From positions 12,519,605-12,583,604 of the forward strand of contig NC_068937.1 in the NCBI RefSeq assembly GCF_016801865.2: 64,000 bases of DNA. The letters run 5' to 3'. Positions within the stretch are counted from its first letter, which is position 1. Every line of letters starts with the position of its first letter. The DNA comes from Culex pipiens pallens (Eukaryota > Arthropoda > Insecta > Diptera > Culicidae). Shown here one piece after another: positions 1 through 12,062 of the stretch. Under the pieces are notes generated by a model. That model saw nothing but the letters and a program-made list of their open reading frames with translations. It was not told the DNA's origin and searched no databases. The translations under genes and the position numbers were made by a program.

Positions 1-415
1 TCTGAAATTCTAAAATTCTAAAATTCTAAACTTCTAAAATTCTAAAATTCTAAAATTCTTAAATTCTTAAATTCTTAAATTCTTAAATTCTTAAATTCTT
101 AAATTCTTAAATTCTTAAATTCTAAAATTCTTAAATTCTTAAATTCTTAAATTCTTAAATTCTTAAATTCTTAAATTCTAAAATTCTTAAATTCTTAAAT
201 TCTTAAATTCTTAAATTCTTAAATTCTTAAATTCTTAAATTCTTAAATTCTTAAATTCTTAAATTCTTAAATTCTTAAATTCTTAAATTCTTAAATTCTT
301 AAATTCTTAAATTATTAAATTATTAAATTAGTAAATTCTTAAATTATTAAATTAGTAAATTCTTAAACGTTTTTATTTTTATATTCTTAGTTCTTAAATT
401 CTTAAATTCTTGAAT
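1..415. repeat. AAATTCTT octamer satellite array
   Basis: Head-to-tail 8-bp units reading AAATTCTT on the plus strand run from the window edge, with an AAATTCTA variant at the very start and degenerate units (ATTATTAAATTAG-like) near 312-365. The array continues out of the window on the left. The same octamer in the same orientation forms the much longer array at 49,288-50,515. It lies in an intron of the ZNRF-type gene, since the next exon begins at 1372. No coding content. Confidence 0.95.
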
Positions 416-1371
416 TCCACAATTTTTAAGTCCTGTTTTATGTAAGAGGTTTTCAAATTATGGGAAGACATTATTTTAAATATTGGAAATTAAATTTCTT
501 TCGGAGTGAAATTTTAGCGAGGATTTTGGATTACAAACTGTATAAAAATTCTTAGATTTTGAATATTTAGACTTTCGAAATTAAAAATTTTATCATATTA
601 TAATTTTAGATTTTGATTTAATTTTGAGGTTATATTTTTGAAGTTAAATTTTTAGGTTTTTAAATATTGTATTTTTTATTTTAAAGATTTTTTTTTCATG
701 ACCCTTGCCTTGACCGTCTCTTGAAGATTTTTTTTTTTTTCAAACATAAAACGAGTTTTTTTAATCAAATACTTTCTGAATTAGTTTTTCTTTATTAAAA
801 AATAAAATTTTAAATGTTGGTCGCGATATTTTTTTTATGGCGTGGATTTTGTGCGGTTTCGGATTTTAGGTCGGCGCTAATTTTTTTTCGACTCTCCCGT
901 AACAACCCTGTATTTATGCATTATTTAAAATAATGTTTCCATTTTTGAAGTGAAATTTTTAGGAGCTTATTATTAAGTTTTTTTACTATTACTGTCAGTA
1001 GCTTGATTTTTTTTTAGTTTTTTTTACCTTTTTATTTTATTAACTTTTTTATGAAGAGTTTTTTTTTATTCGAAATCATTCTTCCGGTAAGAAATGTCTA
1101 TTATTTGAGGTTCTGGAAAAGTCGGGAAAAAATCGGGAATTTGAAAATGGGATTTGAGTGGTCACCCTAATGTTTCAATAAACCATTCAATTATTTTTTT
1201 CTGCTTTTTGGTTGTATTTGAATATTAAAACAAAATTAAAGCTGCAGGAAACAATACTCATAAATTCATTGTTATCACGCAAATTTGTGACAGTAGCATA
1301 ACTATAATGATGTATATAAAGTAAATTATGGTACTTCTATTTTTTTTTAAATTATTGTTATTTCTTTACAG
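416..1371. other. Intron with end fragment of a hAT-like element
   Basis: AT-rich intron sequence. About 1068-1168 matches the right end of the hAT-like element at 22,864-24,483 (shared motifs: AAGAAATGxCTATTATTTGAG, then TTTGAGTGGTCACCCT), so it is a truncated copy of that family. Positions 483-540 resemble the right-hand part of the element described at 4617-4910 (TTTCGGAGTGAAATTTTAGC). A polypyrimidine tract and AG at 1370-1371 form the acceptor of the coding exon that follows. Nothing else is recognised. Confidence 0.6.
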
Positions 1372-1524
1372 GAGCGCCGTACGAGCTATCCTCCGCCAGT
1401 CCGGAAACCGACAGCAGTTCCGCGGAGGATGCGGCGGCAGCGGCCGCGGCCAGTGCGGCCTCGCTCGCCCTCGGACGGGTGTACGCGGCCACCTCGCTGC
1501 CGGCGCACATCTGGTCCTTGAATG
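1372..1524 (+). CDS. ZNRF1/2-type E3 ubiquitin ligase, internal exon
   Basis: This exon belongs to a RING E3 ubiquitin ligase of the ZNRF1/ZNRF2 family. It is flanked by an acceptor (TTTCTTTACAG) and a donor (GTGAGT at 1525). The frame runs from GCG at 1374; the first two bases complete an upstream codon. It reads APYELSSASPETDSSSAED, then an alanine-rich low-complexity stretch, and ends SLPAHIWSLN with one base (G) left over. SLPAHI immediately before the zinc-binding part is a hallmark of vertebrate ZNRF1/2. The spare G joins the GC at 43,623 to make glycine, and the protein continues GIKCPVC. The first exons, which in this family carry an N-terminal myristoylation signal, lie outside the window. 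The exon is GC-rich (about 70 %) against an AT-rich surround. Confidence 0.88.
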
Positions 1525-1530
1525 GTGAGT

Positions 1531-2814
1531 TCTCCCAGCTTCTAAGCTTCGTTTACGGTGTGGGAACAGGTTCAACAGCTGATTTTTATTACGTATTGCA
1601 TTTTCGCAGGTAAATCCCACGGGCAGATTACATTTCGAATCCTTTTCCCCGACGACGACGCAATCAAAGGGGATGGCGCCATCCCCTTTTAGCCAGTCCC
1701 AGACAAAGGATCTGACACGTACCAAAAGTACCTACACTCTTTGTCTGTCCTACGAAAAGCACTTGATACAGCAGAAGGAACCTTAAAAGTTACCCCCTTT
1801 TATATCCCCGTTCGTACCTGCTTCTAATGGTATTCTGACAAAAATAATAGTAATAACGAAACGTAAAAAAGAATCGAAAATCCGTCGTCCACAGGTAACA
1901 ACTGTTGGACAACAACTCGACCGAAAGGGGACAAGAAGAAAGCACATTGCGATGATTGCAATTGCGGAGCTTCTTTTCAAATATGTATGAAAAGGGTCAA
2001 ATATGCAGTCGATGAAGCGTTACAGCTAGTGCCAACACAGGACCGCGGACAGAGGACGACACGGGTTTTGGGCCGGTGTCCTGGAAAACGGGGACAGGGT
2101 GGCAGATTGGTCAATCAGTACTTGAAGTGTTGGGTGTTTTTTGGACTCCAATTGAGATAACTTAACTTTTATTTAAATAACAATTTATACATCATTTTTG
2201 CAGTTGTTTGTTTTCGCTGATTGTTACACTAAGTCACTTCGTAGAATTGGAAATTGGTTCTAAAGTTGAGAGATATCGGCATTTAGAAATTTGACGATAT
2301 TTGAGTTACGTTCAGGAACACTATTTTTAAGGAGTTACATACATGTAGAAAATCTCTAAATTTCAAATTAAAAATAATTATCTAATCCACTTAAAAGATG
2401 ATTTTCAAGCACTCATGTTACAGACAATTTAAGCTCCAAATTTTGCCATGCGCAAAGCGAACTGTCAAACTTTGGGAGTGTTTTTCTCTGAACACCAAGT
2501 TGATTTACGGGCGCCACGATATCTCGAGATGGGAAACTTTGCACTTTCAAAAAATACAAGAATAAAAACGGGCGATATTTTATATGAAAAACTTAAAAGT
2601 ATTTTTATCTTTTTTTAAAATATACTTTTTGAAAATCAGCCTTCGTCATGCACACGGGACCGATGTAATGAGGCTTCACCAAAATTTTGAGCCGATTTGG
2701 TCAAGGCAGTGTTAAGATATCGAGGCACCCGTTTTTTGAAAATGCTTACTTCTTATAGCTGTATCTCGGCAATGATACAACCAAATGTCTTCAAATTTAT
2801 TTTGTTAATAGTTA
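1531..2814. other. Intron sequence, no gene seen
   Basis: Positions 1531-2150 look like single-copy intron DNA of moderate GC content. From about 2220 to 2810 the sequence is AT-rich and contains phrases such as GATATCTCGAGATGG and ATGCxxAAGCG that read like degenerate dispersed repeat, but I could not set boundaries. No open frame here resembles a protein. Confidence 0.5.
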
Positions 2815-2836
2815 AAAATGTATTTTTTATTGTCCT

Positions 2837-4196
2837 TGGGCATGAGTAAGGACCTCGACGCCGTTAGCAATGTTGGCTTTAAAATAAAATTTCGTGATAA
2901 TATCACTTCCCCCCAGCCAACATTTTTGCCATGCGAAGCGGGCCTCGACGCTGTGTCTAGGTTTAATTCCTAGCTAGGAGCCATCAGTGTCTTAAGAGGT
3001 GGTCCCAAGGCCGAGTAGGAGTTCATGAAGCAAATTAGTCGTCTCCCACCCCTTTTAAATTGAAAAATGAACTCTGAAACCAGCGCTTACTCACAACAGA
3101 AACAGAGGCCTCTTCTAGGCATTGTAGGATAGAATAGATTTTGAAATTTATTTAAAAAAAATATTATTACGTAGCATTTTGATATGTCAAAATTTCCATA
3201 GAGTCTCGGTCAATCAATAATGTAATGATATCGGACAAAATTCGTTAATCTGTTGAACTAACGGTTTTCGGATTATGGTTGTATCGACCATTGTTGCGAA
3301 TCGAGGGTCTACTGGAGCCTTGACGATCAAATGGAGCCTAACATTTCAAAAGGGCGCATGGGTTTTGTGAACAAGAGTGTGTCTCCTTCACTCAAATGAC
3401 AGTTTACATAAGGTATAATAGAGATGCACTCTTGTTTGCAAAGCCTTATGCCCTAATGAAATGAATGGCATGAAATAGTCGTCTTAATTACTAGTGTTCA
3501 ACTTATGAACTGTTCATTTATGTTTATTGGTTTTTGGAAGCGGCAAGACTGGTTTAAAAACAAGATCCTTTACCTTATTTGGCGTTATAATAAAACATTC
3601 GGGGATTTGAGATTAAATTTACTTTCAGACAGTTTAGTTTAGGTTGTTGATTAAAGTTAGATAGTTTTCCGTAGATGAATAATTGGACTTAAATGATTAG
3701 TTGATTTGAACGAAGTGTAACATTTCATTGGCAGATCTGTTTCTAGTTGTAATGTACGACAAGACTATTGACGGACGTGACAGGTCGGCAGTTAGTTTTC
3801 ATCTTTTTTTCTCTAGTATTTTTTATTTCCTTTAAATTTGGAATACATCATAGGTTTCTTTTGTATAGATCTCCGATTAGTTACATTTTCTTATTTAATT
3901 AACTAATAATTTAATTTATTCCGGGCCTTTTTGCTGTAAATCATAATTTCAGATTTTCTTTATTCAGTGTTAAACTTAGATTACCGTAACTGCTCAAATC
4001 ATCCAAGTTCTTACTACTCACATCAACACTAATTTTCTTTCACCTCCCCCCTCCCGATCCCCTATATCTTCCGGTGGTGTTCATTTGGTATGCAATACTA
4101 GTTCGGCCACTACCCTTTTTTCCACAAGAAACCGGACTTGGACTGACTTGAGGCCGCGTCCCCCACCTTGCTCCGTAAAACGAAAACGAAAACGAA
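2837..4196 (+). mobile_element. Retroposed element A, 20-22-bp target duplication
   Basis: The element is bracketed by a direct duplication at 2815-2836 and 4195-4216. The outer bases are ambiguous because the tail ends in A. Such a long duplication is typical of target-primed reverse transcription. The 3' end carries a short tandem tail (AAAACG)3, preceded by a GC-richer block at 4050-4180 (CTTCCGGTGGTGTTCATTTG, GGACTTGGACTGACTTGAGG). From 3186 to the 3' end the sequence is shared with the element at 57,956-59,251, but the first 350 bases are not. No reverse transcriptase or other protein frame is present, so it is non-autonomous or a truncated copy. It contains the foldback unit at 3342-3463. 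Confidence 0.8.
3342..3463. repeat. Short foldback unit (about 120 bp), copy 1
   Basis: An imperfect inverted repeat begins CATTTCAAAAGGGC and ends GCCCTAATGAAATG. Inner halves containing GAACAAGAGTG and CACTCTTGTTTGC also pair, leaving a loop around CAAATGACAGTTTACATAAGG. Related copies lie at 46,541-46,664 (standing alone) and 58,475-58,589 (inside the second retroposed element). It could fold as RNA into a hairpin of about 120 nt. Confidence 0.75.
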
Positions 4197-4440
4197 AATG
4201 TATTTTTTATTGTCCTGAAAACAGATTTTAAAAAAGTTTGAGTTTGTGCTCAAACCAACCTCCGACATTTTTGCTGATTTATATGTATGTAACCCCTTAA
4301 TAATAATAATCGCTTTTCTTTAAGAGGCTATCTTAACAGGAAACTTGTCGCAAAAATTTGGGATCTTTTCGAAATAAAATGTATGGTGTTGTCAACCATG
4401 GCCATAAAAAAATACTTTTTTTTAAATAATTAAAAATAGA

Positions 4441-5465
4441 ATCGCTTCATTTGATACCCATATTGCAAAATTTTAAAATTTGAGTATTCTAGAAAAAAAT
4501 ACCGTATTTTGGGAAAATTTAGGTTTTTACAAAAAAAAAACTCTAATAAAGTGAAAATGCATACAAAATTTTACTTCTTTTGATGCCTATATTGCAAATT
4601 ATGAAAATTTGAGTACTTGATTATCCAAAGCCAAACTTTTTCGTATTATTTGATTTTCTTACTTCGATCATCAAATTCGAGTTCTGCGATCCCATTTTAG
4701 TTAGTTTTGAATAGTTGATAGCATATTAAATTGAAATGGATTTTTTTTTTCAATATTTGATCACCGACATCTTGGCTGCCATGTTGGATTTAACAATTTT
4801 AAATCATTTTAGCGCAGTTTAGGGGCCATACTTAAGCTCGACAATGAAAAAAAATTGTGATTCGGTTATCCGAAGTGAAATTTTTGCGAGGCCTTCGGAT
4901 AATCGAGTCTGGAGTGTATTTTAGAAAAAATACGGTATATTGTAAAAAATTTGCTATTTTCTTAAAAAAAACTCTAATAAAGTGAAAAAGCATACAAAAC
5001 TTTGCTTCGTTTGATACCAATGTTGCAAATTATGCAAATTTGAGTGCTTTTAAAAAAATAAGGTAATTTGTGAAAATTTGAGTTTTTACCAAAAAAAACC
5101 CAAATTATGTGAAAGTGCATACAAAATTTTGCTTCGTTTGATACCTATATTGCAAATTTTGAAAATTTGAGCATTTTCGAGAAATACGGTATTTTGTGAT
5201 AAAAAAGTATTTAAAAAACAACTAATAATGTGAACATGCATTCAAAATTTCGCTTTGCTTGATACCTACTTTGAATTTAGAAAATTTGTGTATTTTCGAA
5301 AAAATGCGATCTTTTGTGAACAATTTTAGTATTTTCAAAAAAAAAACTAATACAGTAAAAATGCACACAAAATTCCGCTTTGTTTTATATCCATATTGCA
5401 AATTATGAAAATTTGATTACCTTCAAAAAGATACGATATTTTGCGAACAATTACTTTGAAACTTA
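4441..5465. repeat. Degenerate ~120-bp tandem repeat
   Basis: About six diverged head-to-tail copies of a unit of roughly 120 bp. Recurring landmarks are CTAATAAAGTGAAAATGCAT, ACAAAATTTTGCTTCGTTTG, ATACCTATATTGCAAAT and AAATACGGTATTTTGTGAA. Copies are seen near 4490, 4550, 4920-5040, 5060-5160, 5170-5280 and 5290-5410. The array is split by an inserted element at about 4617-4910. No coding meaning. Confidence 0.65.
4617..4910. mobile_element. MITE-like insertion in the tandem repeat
   Basis: This segment interrupts the 120-bp tandem array. Its ends carry related inverted motifs, GATTATCCAAAG on the left and CTTCGGATAATCGAG on the right. The right-hand part (GAAATTTTTGCGAGG, TTCGGATAAT) recurs in fragments at about 480-540 and 57,485-57,515, so it is dispersed. 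No target duplication could be fixed and no protein frame is present. Confidence 0.45.
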
Positions 5466-5566
5466 CTGCACTCTTAAAAAATATATTCTTAGTGAAGGAT
5501 TGAAAATTTAATATGATATGTTTTGTCGTTATCTATATGATATGTTTTGATGTTATCGGTAAAGTT

Positions 5567-6168
5567 AGAGGTGGGCAAAAAAGAGCGAGCCGCTCAAAGA
5601 GCCGGTTAACTAAAAAGAGCGAACCCACCATGGCTCACGAAAAAAGAGCCAAGATAGAAGATTTTATGTTACAAGTATTATTAATTATATTTCCAACAAA
5701 TTGTAGTACAAATATGAGACAAAAATTTGCCGAATAACTACCTAATAGCCATATCCTAACTCCTCTTGCCCGATAAAACTTTGGCATTTACAGATTTTTT
5801 TTTAAATTAAATCAGAATGTAGAAAAAAGTTCGCAGAACACTTTCTCAAAATAAAATACCCAAATTTGTTTAATTTTAGCATTCGTAAAATTTATAGACA
5901 TTTTCTTCAAAATCCTAGATTCAAGTTTGGATGCTCTCCCCATCCAATTACTCGAACGTTTAGACCTATGGATCTCAAGCGAATCTTTTCGTGTTTTTTT
6001 TTTAAATAATGTATGAAAGTCTAATAAAAAAAACATAAAAAATCCCACAATTCTTTAAAATAGACAAAATTTTGAAAAAGAGCAAAAGACCCGTTCAAAA
6101 GAGCGGCTCATTTTCAAGAGCGAGCGAAAATGAGCGGCTCCTAAAAAAGAGCGATTTTGCCCACCTCT
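5567..6168. mobile_element. Non-autonomous DNA transposon, AGAGGTGGGCAAA ends
   Basis: The inverted ends are AGAGGTGGGCAAAAAAGAGC on the left and, read from the other strand, AGAGGTGGGCAAAATCGCTC on the right. Subterminal GAGCGGCTC/GAGCCGCTC motifs occur near both ends. The layout is hAT-like, but the flanks (AAAGTT and CTTAAA) do not show a convincing 8-bp duplication. No transposase frame is present. Confidence 0.6.
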
Positions 6169-8080
6169 CTTAAAATCCTTGCGAAAAAACCATTAAATGG
6201 ATCAGTTATTTTTGTTCAAGATACAGATTTTTGAACATTTACATAGATTTTTTTGCATTTTTTATGAACATCTCTCAGATCTGTATGGAAACTTATAATG
6301 GTAAATGCAAATTTATGCCATTTACTGGCCAAAAAGATCAAATTTAATGCAATTTTGATCATAATTTCTATTTTGCGAGACCATTTCTCATCATTTTGGT
6401 GGCACACACATCCACACGCAAGATCAGAGGTGAACTGCTTAACGAAAGTCGCCATCAATATCTTTTCACTTGCGCTAACGATTTCAAAGCGCTTAAGATA
6501 TAAAATTGCTTCCAACTACCGGCAACATGTTCTTTTGCACATTAGTTAGTCACTCACTTGAAAAATAATCCCGAAAAATGTAAATAATTAGCAAGCACCA
6601 TCAAAAAAACAAACGCGCCAAGTCTTTTGACGTTTCAATTTCGACGACCCGTTCCAATCGAAGGCTGAAGAAAACCGAGCGAGGAGCGAAGGCAAATAAA
6701 GAACAAAGGGTGGCCAACAACACCACCAACATACTGGTGCAGCGCCTGTTGAAGTGAGCAAGTGCTGCGAGGAAACTTTCGCTATAAATGCTACTTTTCG
6801 TGAGTGTTCGCTTAAAATTTCGTCAATTTTGGCAGCACCCAAAAGAGCGCTGGAAGAAAAAAAGAACTAAGCTGAAAATAGAAAAATGGGCGTGGCCCAA
6901 TGCACTCGACTGATTAGAATGCATTTTTGAAATATTTTTTTTAAATGCTTGTAAAAGGAATAGCATAACTTTTAATAAAAGTGAAAATAAACAGAAATGT
7001 TCACAAAAAGTTGCTCTACTCGTTGGTGTACTTGGTTTAAGTGAATTTCAAGGAACAATCCAGATTATCCAGTATCATTTAAACACGACCGCTTATTAGG
7101 CTTAAAATGGGCATATTTCCCCGATATGCGTGCAAAACTTAGAGCCAAATCTAAAAATACAAATATTCATCTTTTACCGAAGTCCTAGAAATTTGCTCCG
7201 CTTTATTAAAATTGTTTATTTTTGCCTTCCTAACTGAGAAAAGGCCTTGAAATCCATCGAAACATAAACTTTTTAAATAAGCACCTTTACACTTATGGGG
7301 TAGCCTTGATTGTTTTGCCTTCCTCACCTTACTGAGGAAAGGCTATAAAATCACTCGAAAAAAGAAATTCCTAATTTGATCTCCTAGACCCACCTTCATG
7401 TATACATATCGACTCAGAATCAAATTTTGAGCAAATGTCTGTGTGTGTGGTGGGATGTTGATCAAAAAAATTGCACTGAGTTATCTCGGACTTGGACCGT
7501 TTTGGTCTCATTCGATCCGTCTTGGGGTCTATAAGTCGCTATTGAAAATTATAAAGTTTAGTTAAGTACTTCAAAAGTTATGCTAATAAACAATTTTATC
7601 AAAAGTTCGGAAGATTGTAAAAAGGGTGCCCTATCATATTATACATTTTTAGAAAGGTATTCAAAAGACCTTTTCAACGAGTTTAATAGATTGAAGATCT
7701 GACAACCCTATCAAAAGTTATAAGCACCTAAGTGTTATTTATGAACTTTTTGGAGGCCGGATCTCAGATATTAACTAGCATTACACTCAACGTAAGTAAC
7801 GTTTTTTTTCACTCGAATTTCTCGGAACTGGCTGATTATTACGTTTGGTAAAGTGTTTAAAAAGTTGTACACAAAAAAGAATTTGGATGACGGAAAAAGG
7901 TGGAAAAAGGGTTGATTTTCAGATATCTTTGACCTTTTGTGGAAATATTTTGAAACTATCTTTTCGAAGCTTTTTTTTGTAATTGATTTAGTTTGGCCGG
8001 CACTAATTAATGAGGCGATTTTGAAAAGATTTTTTATTTTTTTAAATAAAATTAAATATTCAAAAATCTGCTTAAGTCGT
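6169..8080. other. Intron with dispersed repeats near 7240-7950
   Basis: Positions 6560-6900 are GC-richer and look single-copy. About 7240-7950 resembles a dispersed mosquito repeat: TTTGCCTTCCTCAC and TGAGGAAAGGCTATAAAATC, then GACCCACCTTCATG and CGACTCAGAATC. A short GT run follows at 7440-7450. I found no terminal repeats or target duplication that fix its ends and no credible coding frame. Confidence 0.45.
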
Positions 8081-9130
8081 CACCCTGCGCTCCATCCAGT
8101 AGGGATGAAACTCGCAGGCTTCAAACAACGAGATGAAAAGCGTGCTTCCTGGCCCACGTCGAGGATTAGGATTGACCTGTGGAGCGGGAAGGAGACATTA
8201 GGTTTGGGGATGTGCAACAGCTGTTCCTCCGGAATGCGACCATCAGCTGCTTTGCTGGTCCACTCTGTGGTGGTATTTGCCCCGTGGATTTCGGCCTGAT
8301 GGGACGAAATCCCGTTCTTTGTTGGTATTAAGGGACAGCATCTGGAAGCTGATCAACAATGTGATCCCTTTTTGTTAGCAGGATTTAATCTTTCGCTCTC
8401 TTGACAGCTTCTTTCTTTGGGTTTATTGAACTTGTACTGAGTACTCCATCCAGATGACTTCGTTCGCGTAACAGGTGCATTGAACGCCGGCCCACGGGTT
8501 TTCCCAGAATTCGTTCCATATTGTGTGTGTGTGTGTGTGTGTTTGCTGTTTGAGTGAATCATAAAGAACCTGCCCGCGGGACATGACGGTGATGAATGAT
8601 GATACTTAAAAATCAAACGACTTCCTTTCACTCTTGAAAGAATACGGTCTTGTGGTTGATGATCTTTGAAGCGCGCCACCCGTTCCGGAAGGGCAGAGTC
8701 CAGGTCGTCGTCGCCTTCGTGGAGTCAAGTTACTACCGAAAGATGTTAAACGAATCAACTTTCACCGTGTACCAAACGTGTCGCGACACGATCTTGATCG
8801 GTCATCGTTTCTTCCACACTTGTGCGCCAAAGTTTGCGCTGATCTCATCAGCGTTGAATGAAACTACGTTTTAGCCCGCGACAAATCTTTCTCCCTCTCT
8901 TTCCCCTTATCTGCACAAAGAGGGTGTCTGCAGCGACGGCGACAACAACAACAGCTCCAGACGAGCATTTTTCGTGCCAAACAAATAGTGATTGTCACTC
9001 AAGGAGTAAGTGCACAAGCACAATCTTCCTTTGTCGTTTTAAATTTCTTCTTGATATTTTTTGTTCTATTGCGGAAAAATTCTCTCTGTTGTTCTGGGTC
9101 TGGTCTGGTCTCCCATCAAAGTAAAAATAC
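8081..9130. other. GC-richer, apparently single-copy intron island
   Basis: Base composition rises clearly above the surround and no repeat family was recognised. It includes a (GT)10 microsatellite at about 8522-8541. Short frames are present but none resembles a known protein and none has convincing splice sites. It may be a conserved non-coding or regulatory island; that is inference. Confidence 0.4.
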
Positions 9131-10516
9131 ACTTGAAGCCCCTTTTATCGATGCACACCCTTTTGGGAAACATCAAAAGATGGGACTTTAGGATAAAAAT
9201 GTGTTTTTTTTTATTTCTGAGAATTAAATTTTGTATTAACTTTGCCAAAGCCTTTTAAATTAAATAAACAATAATCCGAAAAGTTTTGACACTTTCTTAT
9301 ACATTTTTGAAAAAGTGTATAGATATGAATTAAAAAAAACAGGACTCTATTTGACGACAATTTTTGATGACGTCCAATCCAATGTAAACATTGAGTGAAT
9401 TGTCATCGACATTCTCTACGAAAACCGGAAATGGATTTCATTTGTGTTTTTTTTTTATTTGTAAATGGCTAAAACATTTTAAAGGGCTTCTCTATGAACA
9501 ATAAGGCAATTTTTTAATATTTGTTCCTCCGTACAAGCTTCCATGACATTTTGGCAGATAGACATTCGATCCGTTTTTTGAATGTTCACATATCGAGACT
9601 GAAAAATCAAGTATGTCATATATAAATTGCCAAAAACCACCAATTTCGACATTTTAATTTGTTAAACCGCTGTATCTTTCCAAAGATTGGATATAGCACA
9701 ATGGTCAATATGGAGACTTTTATGAAAAATGGTCTGGCGAATCGATTCCCAATCTCGGTTTTAAAAATTTGGACGTTTAGACCACTTTAAAAAAACAGTG
9801 ATGATTTTTGTTTTTTTTTAGGGGAGACATACCATCTTGCATTTTTTGTCAGTCCTTTTGTAATTTCTTAGGCTATTTCCTCAAAAAAATTTATCGAAAA
9901 AATCGTGACATCACCTTGAAATTTGACTTCAAAATTTCATAGAAGCGGTGTGTATTTTTATTTCAGTGCATTTTTTTCAGAAATCCTGTCCAATTTCCTA
10001 CAAGTTTGTCTTTGACCACTTGTTGATACACTTTTTGATAGGCTTCGAGATACAGTAATTTTTAAATTGCAAAATACAAACATATTTAAATAAATTACGC
10101 CCTTCTCAAATGTTATTTTAGAGTACTATTGGCTCCTATTACACAAAAATGACTTATATAGGCCTAGGATAACATGTCTCCAAAGTTTCATTGAAATGGG
10201 AGAGGGTCGGGTACAAAAGTACCAGAAAAATTCCTGATTTGAGCTGGAATTGCTAAATTACACCTTCCAAATTTGAACATTTTTTTCTGAGTAAGTAATC
10301 ATAAAATGCATTTTTTGTACATAGAGAAAAATGGGGAAAATTTTGCAGCAAAGTTATGTTTTTTATTTAATAAATTGAAATCTCGCAAAAAAAACTTTTA
10401 CACATTATTTTCGAAAAGTGGGTAATTTTTAAGTAAGAGTTCGATTTAGAGAATAATATCGATTTTTCGGTATAAAAAATAGTGTTTTTTTCTGAAATAT
10501 TTTGTTTAAAAAAAAT
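9131..10516. other. AT-rich intron with a foldback-end fragment
   Basis: About 9412-9500 contains CTCTACGAAAACCGGAAATGGATTT-like sequence, which matches one end of the foldback family at 27,324-30,048 and 40,581-43,244, so it is a fragment of that family. Nothing else is recognisable. Confidence 0.45.
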
Positions 10517-10747
10517 CAGTGTTCTCAATAAATTTTCTTTTATTTTCATTTTTTTTCCATTATTTTTCATTCAGGACAAACACTTGAAAGAGCCTTATTT
10601 TAAATTTTTGGACCTTTCGGTATTTTAGGAAATTTTACTTAATTTCCTAAAATACCGAAAGGTTCAAAAATTTAAAATAAGGGTCTTTCAAGTGTTTGTC
10701 CTGAATTAAAAATAATGAAAAAAAAAGAAAATTTATCGGGAACACTG
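10517..10747. repeat. Near-perfect 231-bp palindrome
   Basis: The arms are about 112 bp and the loop is only about 6 nt. The left arm begins CAGTGTTCTCAATAAATTTT and the right arm ends as its near-exact complement (ATTTATCGGGAACACTG). The centre at about 10,632 is TTTTAGGAAATT, short loop, AATTTCCTAAAA. As DNA it could extrude a cruciform. As RNA within the intron it would be a long hairpin. It is probably a short foldback element. Confidence 0.85.
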
Positions 10748-11529
10748 TTTTTTTTATATATTTTTAATAATATTTTTTAAAGGGAGATTCTGCACTTTTC
10801 ATGATATTCTTTGAATTTACCTAATTTACAAAAAGGTTTAAAATCGCACATTTGACAATGAATGTTTATGTTTTTCTCTAATCTGCATTATATCATAATG
10901 TCATATCAGTAAAATACAGATCTCTGCACAAAAATTGCGAACCCGTATCAAAATTGAGTTTTCATTTGTATATTATACCAGCAGTTCGAAATGCTAGTTA
11001 AAATTTAAAAATTTAATTTAATTATTTGGGCCGAGGAAACATTTTTTAAATTTTGAGTTAAAATTTTCCTATTGAGTTGTTGATATGTTATATGCAAAAA
11101 AACAACACGATATTATTTTTTTAAATTGACTCGATTTTTAGCAACATGAACATTTTTAAGTTGGTTTAACGAATCAAACACTGATAATTTCCTTCATTTA
11201 ATAGAATTGAACGCACACACTTTACACAGTTGACAAAAAAAGCCCTCATTAAAAATTTGTAAATTTTAAAGTATTGGTTTAGGTAAAGGTACTTTATGTT
11301 TTGCATTTTTTAATCAAAGTGCTACCTGATAAAAAAAAAGCTCTAACCAAGATAAACTTGTAATTTTCAGTAATATTTCTATGCATTTTATTTTAATTTC
11401 TTTTTGCAAAAAAATGAACCATTTTCAAAAATGTTTTTAAAATTAAATATTATAAAAATAGCAATGATTTCTTAGAAATTGAATCAAAACATTAAAAAAT
11501 GTAAGTTAGAACGCAAAACCCCATTTTGA
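10748..11529. other. AT-rich intron, nothing recognised
   Basis: Low-complexity AT-rich sequence without terminal repeats, credible frames or RNA genes that I can support. Confidence 0.4.
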
Positions 11530-11902
11530 TACACAGCTAAAAAGTAGTAATCCAGCTGCGTGTAAAAGGCCTGGGTGTAAAATAAATATTGCATTATTTT
11601 ATGCAATTTTATGTGATTTTACACCCTAAAATATGTAGCCCATCAGTATGGGAAACCTAATTAACCGAAATGTCAAGCTCAAATATGCGTTTCTCCAAGC
11701 AGCACTTCATCGGTCTGATGGCCGAGTGGGCTAAGGCGCCAGTCCTTACTGTTGGTGCTGGGTTTGAATCCCGTCGGTTGCAACTTTTTTTTATGTTTGC
11801 AAAAATTGTACATGCAGTGTGTAATATTAAGTGTTTTTTTTTTGACGAAGGTGATGTGCATGCTTTTGCATGCGATTTTACCATCGGATTTTTTGCTGTG
11901 TA
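11530..11902. mobile_element. MITE-like element with embedded tRNA-like unit
   Basis: The ends read TACACAGCTAAAAA and, on the other strand, TACACAGCAAAAAA. Inside at about 11,712-11,782 is a tRNA-Leu/Ser-like stretch: an A-box-like GATGGCCGAGTGGGCTAAGG, a B-box-like GGGTTTGAATCCC and a T-run after it. The acceptor arms of that unit do not pair and position 33 would be C, so it is not a working tRNA. It is either a SINE fragment or a pol III-type unit captured by the element. Confidence 0.5.
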
Positions 11903-12062
11903 GCTGTCCATACGGGACATGCTATAAATAAAGAATTTTATAAAAAATATTTTTTTGGTTCATTTTGGGCGAGTATTTGTGCTTTTAATCTAGGCCAGCT
12001 ATGAAATGGTGAGAAAATATAATCTGAATCAGACTAGTTTTTTTTCATCTTATCTCTTATAT

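Noticed and set aside
1328..1725. 66-codon plus and 119-codon minus frames at the first ZNRF exon
   Set aside because: Wrong frame and antisense to the exon; the correct frame gives SLPAHI before the zinc-binding part.
11712..11782. Possible tRNA-Leu/Ser gene
   Set aside because: Acceptor ends do not pair and the anticodon loop lacks U33; treated as a tRNA-like relic in a MITE.
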